Source: SHZI01 sp040080965 (lineage in GTDB: Bacteria; Pseudomonadota; Gammaproteobacteria; Steroidobacterales; GCA-2729495). Taken from it: a DNA stretch of 64,000 bases. Each line of letters begins with the position of its first letter. The first letter of the stretch is position 1. The stretch is from positions 1 through 64,000 of the forward strand of contig JBEBHH010000015.1 of the NCBI GenBank assembly GCA_040080965.1, written 5' to 3'. The notes beneath the pieces were generated by a model. It made no database searches. It was given only the letters and a program-made list of their open reading frames with translations, and had not been told where the DNA came from. The position numbers and the translations under genes are program-made. Positions 16,103 to 23,775 of this stretch are shown piece by piece.

Positions 16103-18911
16103 TCGCCCGGGCCCGACTTCCCCACTGCTGGCGGTGACGCTGGCGCTGCTTGCGCCCGCGCTGCAGGCCGCCGACGGCGTCGAGCCGGCGGCCTGGCGCC
16201 GCACCCTCGAGCGGATCGCGCCGTCGGTGGTCTCCATCCAGGTGGACGGCACGCGGGCCTTCGACACCGAGTGGAACGAGTCCAGCCAGGCCACGGGTTT
16301 CGTCGTCGACGCCGAGCGCGGCCTGATCCTCACCAACCGCCACGTCGTCACGGCAGGCCCGGTGCGGGCCGAGGGCCTGTTCAACAACCAGGAGGAGATC
16401 GAGCTCGTCCCGGTCTACCGCGATCCCGTCCACGATTTCGGCTTCTACCGCTACGACCCGGCGGCGCTGAAGTACATCCGGCCGAAGGCGTTGCCCCTTT
16501 ATCCGGCCGGCGCCGAACTGGGCCGCGAGATCCGCGTGGTCGGCAACGACGACGGGGAGCAGCTGTCGATCCTCTCCGGCACGCTGGCGCGCCTGCGGCG
16601 GGAGGCGCCCGACTACGGGCGCGGCAAGTACAACGACTTCAACACCTTCTACCTGCAGGCGGCGTCGGGCACGTCCGGCGGCTCGTCGGGCTCGCCGGTC
16701 ATCGACATCGAGGGCCGTGTGATCGCGCTCAATGCGGGCGCGAGCAACCAGGCGGCCTCCAGCTTCTTCCTGCCCCTCGACCGGGTCCAGCGCGCCCTCC
16801 GGCTGCTGCAGGCGGGCCAGCCTGTCACCCGGGGCACCCTGGGAGCCATCTTCAGCTACACGGCCTACGACGAACTGCGCCGGCTTGGGCTGCGCGAGTC
16901 CAGCGAACGCACGGTCCGCGCCCGGTTCCCCGACGGCATCGGCATGCTCGTGGTGAGCGAGGTGCTTCCCGGCAGCGCCGCCGATGGCAAGCTGCAGGTT
17001 GGCGACATCCTGGTGCAGGTCAACGGCGAGAACGTGGCCGAGTTCGCGCCCCTGGCCGCCGTCCTCGACGACCGCGTCGGCAAGTCCGTCGAGCTGACCG
17101 TGGAGCGGGGCGGCAGCCAGCAGTTCTTCACCGTTCCCGTGCAGGACCTCAACCAGCTCAGTCCGGACGAGTACCTGCAGTTCGGTGACGCCGTCGTCAA
17201 CAACCTGTCCTACCAGCAGGCGCGGCATTTCAACCGGGCCCCCGAAGGCCTGTATGTCGCGAATCCCGGCTTCGTGTTCGCCGCGGCGGGAATCCCCCGC
17301 GGCAGCGTCATCATTGGTGTCGAGGGCGAGCCGGTGCGCCAGCTGGACGACCTGGAGCGCCTGCTCGCGCTGAAGGCCGACCAGCAGCGGTTCACCGTGC
17401 GCTTCATCACCCTGGAGGAGCCGGGCTCCAGCAAGGTCCGTGTGGCTCGCATGGACCGGCGCTGGTTCCCTGCCGTCCGCTGCCGGCGGGACGACCGGCT
17501 GGGCGAGTGGCCCTGCCGCGCCCTGGATCCCGGGCCGGCGGCCGTGGCCCCGGAGGGCGGCCTGGCCCGGTTCGTCGACCAGCCGGATTCGCGCCTGCGC
17601 AAGATTGCGCCGTCGCTCGTGCTCGTCAATTTCGACATGCCCTACACTGTCTCGGGAGTATCCGAGCAGCACTACTACGGCACGGGGCTGGTCGTCGACG
17701 CGGAGCGGGGCTACGTGGTGGCCGACCGGAACACGATCCCGGAGGCGATTGGCGACGTACGCCTCACCTTCGGCGGGTCGCTGGAGATCCCCGGGCGCGT
17801 GGTCTACGTGCACCCGCTCCACAACCTGGTGCTCCTTGCCTACGACCCCGCGCTGATCGGTGAATCGCCGGTCGCCACCGCGCGGCTGGCATCGCGGGAT
17901 CCCGAGGCCGGAGAGGACCTCTGGATTGCGGGCCTGAAGGGCGGTGAGAAGCTGGTGTCCCAGGCCGCCGCCTTCGCGTCGTTCGAGCCGGTGGGCTACC
18001 CGCTGTCACGGACGATGCGGTTCCGCGAGGCAAACCTGGAGACGCTGGATCTCGTCAACGGCCCCCGGGACCTGGACGGCGTCCTCGTGAACCGGAAGGG
18101 CGAGGTGGCCGCGCTCTGGTCGAGCTTCGCATGGCAGGGCAGTGGCGAGCTGCGCCAGGAGAACCGGGGGATGCCGGTCGAGTATGTCCGCGAGCTGGTG
18201 GACCTGGTCGCCACCGGCCGCGAGTTTCGCTCCCTCGAGGTGGAGTGGACCCAGATGCCGCTCGCTGCTGCCCGCCGGCTCGGCCTGTCGGCCGACTGGG
18301 CCCTGCGCATCGGCGATCACGACCCGGAGCGCCGGCGATTACTCGGCGTCGCCCGGACCGTGGCCGGCACTCCCGCCGCGGCCGCCTTCCAGCCGGGCGA
18401 CCTCCTGCTCACGATCGACGGCGAACCGGCGACCCGCTACCGGGAAGTCGAGCAGCGCGTGCAGAAGCCGGCCGTGGCCGTCGAGGTCCTGCGCGACGGC
18501 AACGTCCTGCGCCTGGACGTGGCGACCGTCGCCCTGAACGGCGCTGGCGTGCGGCGCGTGGTCATGTGGGCCGGTGCGCTCCTGCAGGCCCCCTACCGGG
18601 ACATGGCCGCCCAGCGGGGCGTCGAGCCCACGGGCGTCTACGTCTCATATTTCGCCTTCGGTTCGCCGGCCTCCCGCTACGGGCTGTATGCCGGCCGGCG
18701 GATCACCCAGGTGGACGGTGTCACGATCGCCGGCCTGGACCAGTTCCTCGATGTCGTCCGAACCAAACGCAATCGCGAAGCCGTGCGGCTGACGACTGTG
18801 ACCTGGAACAACCAGCTGGAAGTGCTGACGCTGAAGCTGGACGACACCTACTGGCCGGCGTGGCAGATCAACTGGCAGCAAGACGCCTGGCAGCGGACTG
18901 ACCTCCCGTAG
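16086..18911 (+). CDS. exported trypsin-like/PDZ protein with tandem protease domains
   Basis: A 941-residue protein with a likely signal peptide (PLLAVTLALLAPALQA). The first HtrA-type domain has a complete triad: His86 in LTNRHVV, Asp117 in VHDFGF and Ser201 in SGGSSGSPVID. PDZ-like segments follow (about residues 280-350, 390-440 and after 740). A second protease-like domain starts near residue 510, but its His and Asp positions are changed (VADRNT and LHNLVL), so it appears inactive. This active-plus-inactive tandem resembles the Nma111-type HtrA layout. Its TAG stop is supplied by a REP-like repeat. Likely a periplasmic quality-control protease. Confidence 0.8.
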   Translation: MTCGSSRPGPTSPLLAVTLALLAPALQAADGVEPAAWRRTLERIAPSVVSIQVDGTRAFDTEWNESSQATGFVVDAERGLILTNRHVVTAGPVRAEGLFNNQEEIELVPVYRDPVHDFGFYRYDPAALKYIRPKALPLYPAGAELGREIRVVGNDDGEQLSILSGTLARLRREAPDYGRGKYNDFNTFYLQAASGTSGGSSGSPVIDIEGRVIALNAGASNQAASSFFLPLDRVQRALRLLQAGQPVTRGTLGAIFSYTAYDELRRLGLRESSERTVRARFPDGIGMLVVSEVLPGSAADGKLQVGDILVQVNGENVAEFAPLAAVLDDRVGKSVELTVERGGSQQFFTVPVQDLNQLSPDEYLQFGDAVVNNLSYQQARHFNRAPEGLYVANPGFVFAAAGIPRGSVIIGVEGEPVRQLDDLERLLALKADQQRFTVRFITLEEPGSSKVRVARMDRRWFPAVRCRRDDRLGEWPCRALDPGPAAVAPEGGLARFVDQPDSRLRKIAPSLVLVNFDMPYTVSGVSEQHYYGTGLVVDAERGYVVADRNTIPEAIGDVRLTFGGSLEIPGRVVYVHPLHNLVLLAYDPALIGESPVATARLASRDPEAGEDLWIAGLKGGEKLVSQAAAFASFEPVGYPLSRTMRFREANLETLDLVNGPRDLDGVLVNRKGEVAALWSSFAWQGSGELRQENRGMPVEYVRELVDLVATGREFRSLEVEWTQMPLAAARRLGLSADWALRIGDHDPERRRLLGVARTVAGTPAAAAFQPGDLLLTIDGEPATRYREVEQRVQKPAVAVEVLRDGNVLRLDVATVALNGAGVRRVVMWAGALLQAPYRDMAAQRGVEPTGVYVSYFAFGSPASRYGLYAGRRITQVDGVTIAGLDQFLDVVRTKRNREAVRLTTVTWNNQLEVLTLKLDDTYWPAWQINWQQDAWQRTDLP

Positions 18912-19298
18912 GAGCGGCTACAGCCGCGACCCCTCACTCGGGCTGGAACGTACGACCTGGCCCGCGGCATCCCGGTCGGGTTCGTTGGCGGGAATCGGTG
19001 GTGCATCCCGCGGTCAGCGGCCGAAGACCCCGCCTGCTGACGTGAAGACACGTCTTATCGCTGGCGAGGCATCGGCCGCTGACCGCTCGGAATCCTCGCC
19101 GAAGCGGCATCGGGTCCGTGGTGCGTCGCTCGCGTTGGTGTATCTGGCCGGTGGAATTCTCGGACGGAGCGGCAGCGCGGGCGGGTGTCCCGTCTGGCGC
19201 TCACCGTGTCCTCACGGTAGCCAGACGGGATCCCGACCGGGATGCCGCGGGCTACGCAGTACTCCACGGGAAGCGAGTCGCGGCTGAAGCCGCTCCTA
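18909..19298. repeat. 390-bp nested palindrome block bounded by inverted REP-like repeats
   Basis: This fills the gap between two convergent genes and contains no gene. The outer arms are TAGGAGCGGCTACAGCCGCG.. (18909-18930) and its near-complement (19277-19298). Inside them are exact inverted pairs: CCCGCGGCATCCCGGTCGGG (18961-18980) with 19232-19251, and GGTCAGCGGCCGA (19012-19024) with TCGGCCGCTGACC (19072-19084). There is also a local two-part hairpin at 19189-19229 (CCCGTCTGGC...GCCAGACGGG enclosing ACCGTG/CACGGT). Both flanking genes take their stop codon from the outer arms. Confidence 0.85.
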
Positions 19299-20072
19299 CG
19301 GCGCGTCGGGCTTCAGTGATCCGAACTTGGCGCGCCAGTCGGTCACCGGAGCGCCGGCCCGGGCGCTCGTCTCGAAGGTCCGGTTCCGCGCCTCGGGATA
19401 CTTCAGCGCCTCGACGCAGATCCGCGCTACGTCGGCGCGGGTGATCGTCGTCTGGGCGCTCACAGCGTCGCCCTGCTCGAAGACCAGGTCCTTGTCGCCG
19501 CCTGGGCCGTTCGTGAGGCCGCCCGGCCGCACTACCGTGTAGGGAACGCCGCTGGCGCGCAGGGCGTCCTCGCCCTTCAGCTTCCAGATGAGCACATTGC
19601 CAAACAGCTTGTTCAGCGGATTGTCGGTCTGCGTGACGGAGCGGGACGAGACCAGGACGAACTGCCGGGAGCGGGCGGCCACGGCGGCATCCACCAGGTT
19701 TTTCACGCCCTGGTAGTCGATCGCCTCGGGACGGTCGGGGCCCTTGGCGCCGCGGGCGCCGACGGCCGAGATCACCGCGTCGGTGCCGGCGACAGCGGCG
19801 GCAAGCGTCACGGGATCCTTGACGTCGCCCTGCACGAGCTCGACCTTGTCGCCGAGGACCTCACGCGCCTTCGCCGTGTCGCGGACGAGGGCGCGGACTT
19901 CGTAGCCGTTGGCCAGCAGCTCGCTGACGATCAGCCGGCCGGTTTGGCCGGTGGCGCCGGCGACCAGCACCTTCCCGGGTTCGCCAGTCATGCCGGTGGT
20001 GCAGCCGGCCAGCAGGGCGCTGCCGGCCATCGCGGTCACGATCAGGAATGCAGTTCTGCGGGTGAGCGTCAT
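19296..20072 (-). CDS. NAD(P)-binding NmrA/SDR-like protein with lipoprotein signal
   Basis: A 258-residue protein with an atypical-SDR Rossmann fold: VLVAGATGQTGRLIVSELL for the nucleotide loop, VQGDVKDP and FVLVSSRSV. It resembles NmrA-like and flavin-reductase-like oxidoreductases. Unusually, it begins with a signal sequence and lipobox (SALLAGCTTG), so it may be a lipoprotein or be exported by another route. The start at 20072 is chosen because GGAGG lies 8 bases upstream; an in-frame ATG 13 codons earlier has no such site. The stop lies in a REP-like repeat. Function unknown. Confidence 0.75.
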   Translation of the reverse strand: MTLTRRTAFLIVTAMAGSALLAGCTTGMTGEPGKVLVAGATGQTGRLIVSELLANGYEVRALVRDTAKAREVLGDKVELVQGDVKDPVTLAAAVAGTDAVISAVGARGAKGPDRPEAIDYQGVKNLVDAAVAARSRQFVLVSSRSVTQTDNPLNKLFGNVLIWKLKGEDALRASGVPYTVVRPGGLTNGPGGDKDLVFEQGDAVSAQTTITRADVARICVEALKYPEARNRTFETSARAGAPVTDWRAKFGSLKPDAP

Positions 20073-20111
20073 CGGAAGCGCCTCCATTCGCCGTTCATGG
20101 TCGGGGTTCAC

Positions 20112-20543
20112 TCAGCCGGCCTGGGGCCGCGCGCGAAACGCGGCGATGGCCACCAGCAGCCACGCAAACATGAACGACCCGCCGCCGAACGGCGCCAGCT
20201 GTCCCACCGGCGCGAGACCGAGGGAGTTCACGTAGATGGTGCCCGAGAACAGGAGGAGGCCGAGGGTCATGATGCCGCCGGCCCAGGCCACGAGCTTCGA
20301 GTTGCCGAGCCGGGGGGCGATCAGGGCCAGCAGGATCAGCCCGAGCGAGTGATAAAACTGCAGTTCGGTGGCCCAGTGCCAGGCCTCCTGCTGCTGCGGC
20401 GTGAGCACTTTGTCGAGCGCGTGGAAGCCCAGGGCGCTGAGCTGTGTCGCCGTGAGCAGCGACAGGCTCCCGATGATGAGCAGGACGCGCGAGACGGGGG
20501 GCAGCGATACGGCAGGGATGGCAGGGGGCATTACGGTCGACAT
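20112..20543 (-). CDS. DUF423 family membrane protein
   Basis: A 143-residue inner-membrane protein with four hydrophobic helices. The FHALDK segment in the first part and WATELQFYHSLGLILLAL correspond to the conserved GAFGAHGL and W-T-YH features of the DUF423 (YgdD-like) family. Function is unknown in the family. ATG at 20543 is chosen because AGGAG lies 6 bases upstream. The next gene begins 39 bases downstream, so the two form a small minus-strand unit. Confidence 0.78.
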   Translation of the reverse strand: MSTVMPPAIPAVSLPPVSRVLLIIGSLSLLTATQLSALGFHALDKVLTPQQQEAWHWATELQFYHSLGLILLALIAPRLGNSKLVAWAGGIMTLGLLLFSGTIYVNSLGLAPVGQLAPFGGGSFMFAWLLVAIAAFRARPQAG

Positions 20544-20674
20544 GACAGGCTCCTTCACTCGGGTCCGGACCTATTAGACCATGTTGCCCGGGCACTCTGA
20601 GCGGGGTCCCGGCGCTACGGCGCCCTCGCCACGGAGAGGCCTGCTACGCATTTCCCCAGTACTTTCAGGCTTCT

Positions 20675-20691
20675 TAGACTTGGTCTAGTAT
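20675..20691 (+). promoter_or_regulatory. possible promoter/operator of the LEA2 lipoprotein gene
   Basis: The dyad TAGAC-TTG-GTCTA (20675-20687) overlaps a TAGTAT -10-like box (20686-20691), about 45 bases before the gene at 20737. A related GTCTAATAG sequence lies on the opposite strand before the DUF423 gene. This is suggestive of a shared regulator but is weak. Confidence 0.3.
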
Positions 20692-20736
20692 CAGCCCGAG
20701 ACGCTCCACAGGTGCCAGACGGCACCGGACCCCCTC

Positions 20737-21273
20737 ATGTCCAGCCGACGCACACTTCTGGCCGCGCTGGCGGCGACCGCGCTCCTGCCGGGCGGCTGCG
20801 CGCTCACGAAGCGCGACCTGGAGCCGCCCACGGTCACGCTCAAGGGGGTCACGCCCGAGAGCTCGGGCCGCGACGGCCAGGTTTTCCTCTGCCGCCTCCT
20901 GCTGGAGAATCCCAATGCGGAGGATCTCACGGTGGTGGGCGGCAATGTCACGCTGGATCTCGCCGGAGTGTCCGCCGCCTCGGCGAGGCCCCTGGCGAGG
21001 TTTGTCCTGCCCGCGCGGGCGTCCAGCGAGGTGGACATGCGCGTCACGATGGACCTCCTGTCATCCCTTTCGCGCGTCCTCAAGCTGGTCGCCGCGGGCG
21101 ATACCGAGCTTGATTACACACTGAAGGGCTATGTGGACCTCGATGTGAAGGCCCTCGGCCGTCTGCCATTCAGTTCGACTGGTACAGTTCCGCTCGACAA
21201 GCTGCTCCGGCAGGTGCCGGGGCTGGTGCGGCCGGTGCCGGCGTCTCCCGTCGGGGCGCCGCCGCAAACCTGA
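20737..21273 (+). CDS. LEA type 2 family lipoprotein
   Basis: A 178-residue protein with a lipoprotein signal ending in LLPGGC (Cys21). The rest is a beta-sandwich WHy/LEA2 domain: LENPNAEDLTVVGGNVTLDL and DYTLKGYVDLDVKALGRLPF show the pattern of this family, which is found in bacterial envelopes and in plant stress proteins. Probably an envelope-anchored stress or assembly protein. A beta-barrel-like protein gene follows 11 bases downstream. Confidence 0.75.
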   Translation: MSSRRTLLAALAATALLPGGCALTKRDLEPPTVTLKGVTPESSGRDGQVFLCRLLLENPNAEDLTVVGGNVTLDLAGVSAASARPLARFVLPARASSEVDMRVTMDLLSSLSRVLKLVAAGDTELDYTLKGYVDLDVKALGRLPFSSTGTVPLDKLLRQVPGLVRPVPASPVGAPPQT

Positions 21274-21284
21274 GGAGAAGCCCG

Positions 21285-21953
21285 ATGCGGTGCCAGCGCC
21301 CGTTTGCCACGTTGTTGCTACTTCCGCTGCTGGCCTGTTCGGCGACGGCGGCCGCGCAGGCCGGTGAACCGGGCGGAACGATCCGTGCCGCCGCCACCAT
21401 GGGCATCGATAACTGGTCCGATCTCGGCGACGTTCAGCCATTCCTGGGCGGCAGCTTTGACGACACGGGCTTCGGCCTCGATCTCGGGGTGCACTGGCTG
21501 GTTGGCCGGACGGGACCCGCCGACGTGCTCCTGGGGTTCAATCTCGGCGGCTTCTTCCACGACAGCAACGTCCGCGGCATCGAAGAGGGCGAGGACCTGG
21601 CCGCCAGCGTCGTGTACCTGGCGCCTTCGGTAAAGTTCGCCTTTGGCAGCCCGGGTGGCCGGCGTCTCTACGTCGACGCCGGGATTGGCTACTACGGCGC
21701 GGCGATCGACGAGATGGAGAGCGACTGTTACTTCGGCTGCGACTCCTACGAGTACTACGATGACGACACCCTCGGCGGCTACGCCGGCCTGAGCGCGGAC
21801 TTTCCCCTTGGGGCGCGGATGGGCGGGGTGCGCCTGACCACCGGCTTCGCGGTGCACTTCGTGGATTTCGATTCCCCGGTGGAGCTGGATGGCGCCTCCA
21901 GCCTCGACGGCCCCATCTATGCCTTCCAGGTCGGCCTTGCCTGGGGTCGCTGA
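21285..21953 (+). CDS. predicted outer membrane beta-barrel protein
   Basis: A 222-residue protein with a signal peptide (LLLPLLACSATAAAQA). It then shows alternating hydrophobic beta-strand patterns (FGLDLGVHWLVG, VLLGFNLGGFF, LYVDAGIGYYGAAI, GGYAGLSADF) and a C-terminal strand FQVGLAWGR, as expected for a small outer membrane barrel. The acidic, Tyr-rich stretch SYEYYDDDTLG around residue 155 is probably an external loop. Specific function not recognised. Confidence 0.65.
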   Translation: MRCQRPFATLLLLPLLACSATAAAQAGEPGGTIRAAATMGIDNWSDLGDVQPFLGGSFDDTGFGLDLGVHWLVGRTGPADVLLGFNLGGFFHDSNVRGIEEGEDLAASVVYLAPSVKFAFGSPGGRRLYVDAGIGYYGAAIDEMESDCYFGCDSYEYYDDDTLGGYAGLSADFPLGARMGGVRLTTGFAVHFVDFDSPVELDGASSLDGPIYAFQVGLAWGR

Positions 21954-22016
21954 TCCCGCGGGCAGGCACATACGTACATCATCAGCTGAAACCGTCCGCA
22001 ACCCGGAGAACATGAC

Positions 22017-22574
22017 ATGACGACATTGCGCGACAAGGTTGCCGGCGAGCGCCGCCGTCTGAAATCGGTGCGGGAGACCCTGACCGCGGCGGTGGCCCGC
22101 AAGTCCGGGGGCGACGCCGCGTTCGTGCCCTTCTATCTGGCGATTGGCGACTATATCGAGACGTCCATGGGCCGCCTGCATGTCCAGGACGTGAAGATGG
22201 GCGACATGATCCGTACCAAGCTGGGCAAGCCCGACGCCCAGGCCGAGCAGGCACTGCGGGAGCTCGACGAGCGCCTGGCGGGCAACCAGGACCACCTGAA
22301 GGCCCTTTCTGCTGCCAAGCTGGCCCTGAAGGCCGGCGGCGCCCCCGCCCTGGCGCACTTCGAGACCGTGAGCGCCGCCTACACCAGCTACATCGTCACC
22401 AACATGGGCCACCACGGTGCTACCACGGAGCTGGCCGGCCGGTTGTTCACCACGGCCGACTGGGACTTCATGGCTGGCGTCACCGATGAGGAGACCCGCA
22501 CGGAGCAGCAGCTGTATGCCCGGGTCTTCGCCACACTGCCGGCTGCCCTCAATGACCTCCGGCCCGCCGGCTGA
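22017..22574 (+). CDS. conserved helical protein of unknown function
   Basis: A 185-residue protein predicted to be nearly all helix, without signal peptide. His- and Glu-containing helices (YIETSMGRLHVQD near 45-57 and SYIVTNMGHHGATTELAG near 123-140) give a faint hemerythrin-like look, but no clear metal-binding pattern is complete. It starts with ATG after a purine-rich stretch and ends 10 bases before the GTG of the next gene, so the two may be co-transcribed. Confidence 0.6.
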   Translation: MTTLRDKVAGERRRLKSVRETLTAAVARKSGGDAAFVPFYLAIGDYIETSMGRLHVQDVKMGDMIRTKLGKPDAQAEQALRELDERLAGNQDHLKALSAAKLALKAGGAPALAHFETVSAAYTSYIVTNMGHHGATTELAGRLFTTADWDFMAGVTDEETRTEQQLYARVFATLPAALNDLRPAG

Positions 22575-22584
22575 GGCGAGACCA

Positions 22585-23772
22585 GTGCGGCACCAGCGGA
22601 CTGGTAAGCCGGTCCGCCGGCTGCTCCTGCTGCCGTTGTGGGCGCTGCTCGCCTGCGCGCCGTCGCTGGCAGAAACCCGCTTCTCGGATTCCGTCGTCGT
22701 CAGCGACTCGATCGATGACGACCTCTACGCGGCGGGGGGCGAAGTGCGGATCGAAGGTTCCGTGGCAGGTTCGGCAGCACTGGCGGCCGGCAGCGCCGAA
22801 ATCTCGGGGGACGTGGAAGGCGACGTGATCCTGGCCGGCGGCCGGATCAACCTGGACGGCGGCGTCGGCGACGACCTCCGGGCCGCGGGCGGCAACGTCC
22901 AGGTCACGGGGTTCGTCACGGACCAGGCCACGATAGCCGGTGGTTCCATCACGATCGGGCCGGGCAGTGCCATCGGCGGCCGCACCTGGCTGGCGGGGGG
23001 TGACGTGGAGATGGCGGGCCAGGTGGGCGACGACCTGCACGTCGCAGCCGGTACCGTGGTGATCTCCGGGCGCGTGGTTGGCAACGTCGAGGTGGCCGCC
23101 CGCGAAATCCGCGTGGAGCCAGGCGCCGTGATTGGTGGCGACCTCGTGTGGCGCAGCGAGCTGCCGCCGCTGATTGCCGAGGATGCCCAGGTACTCGGCG
23201 AGGTGCGTTCTGCGGGGGAGGCCGAGCTGGAGCCTGCCGGCAACGGCACTTCGCCCGGGTTCGGCGGTGACTGGGCCGTCGGCGTCGCCCTCGCTGCCGC
23301 AGCGCTGATCCTTCTCTGGTTCGCCCCGCAACTCGCGGCGCGCACCGCCTTCGTGTTTCGCGAGGCGCCGGGTCGCACGCTGGCCCTTGGCGCGGCATCG
23401 ATAGTGCTGACCCCGATCGCCGCACTGGCCCTGTTCGTGACGGTGCTCGGCTGGCTTCTCGGCCTCGTGGTGCTCGCCGGTTACGTCTTTGCCCTGCTGC
23501 TCTCGGGGCTCGTGGGCGTCCTGATCGTCACGGTCCTCCTGCGCGGCCGGCTCGCCCCGTCTGGCGGCACTGGCGGGTGGCGCAGCGCAGGGCTGCTGGT
23601 CCTGGTCGTGATGGTCCTGGTGCTGGCGCAACGGGTTCCCGTGCTCGGCTCGCTGCTCGGCGTCCTGCTGGTGCTGGGAGGGTTCGGCGCACTCACCGCC
23701 CTCCTCACGGGGCGGGCCACTGGCAGGCCTGCCGGAACCGGGCTGGCGGGCGGCTCGCTCCCGGGCGGCTGA
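22585..23772 (+). CDS. exported bactofilin-like beta-helix protein with C-terminal membrane helices
   Basis: A 395-residue protein with three parts: a signal peptide (LLLLPLWALLACAPSLA), a region of hydrophobic six-residue turns typical of polymer-forming beta-helix proteins (residues about 40-190, for example VEGDVILAGGRINLDGGVG), and four or more membrane helices (about 235-385). The GTG at 22585 is chosen because GAGG lies 8 bases upstream and the signal peptide follows; ATG at 22552 is an alternative. Unlike cytoplasmic bactofilins, the beta-helix should sit in the periplasm. Likely an envelope-organising protein. Confidence 0.72.
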   Translation: MRHQRTGKPVRRLLLLPLWALLACAPSLAETRFSDSVVVSDSIDDDLYAAGGEVRIEGSVAGSAALAAGSAEISGDVEGDVILAGGRINLDGGVGDDLRAAGGNVQVTGFVTDQATIAGGSITIGPGSAIGGRTWLAGGDVEMAGQVGDDLHVAAGTVVISGRVVGNVEVAAREIRVEPGAVIGGDLVWRSELPPLIAEDAQVLGEVRSAGEAELEPAGNGTSPGFGGDWAVGVALAAAALILLWFAPQLAARTAFVFREAPGRTLALGAASIVLTPIAALALFVTVLGWLLGLVVLAGYVFALLLSGLVGVLIVTVLLRGRLAPSGGTGGWRSAGLLVLVVMVLVLAQRVPVLGSLLGVLLVLGGFGALTALLTGRATGRPAGTGLAGGSLPGG

Positions 23773-23775
23773 AGC

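Noticed and set aside
18912..19295. Hypothetical protein genes inside the palindrome block
   Set aside because: Open frames exist on both strands but consist of palindromic repeats; there is no ribosome-binding site and no protein-like composition.
22017..22574. Hemerythrin-like oxygen or metal sensor
   Set aside because: His and Glu residues are present in helices but the full H-HxxxE-HxxxH-type pattern is not.
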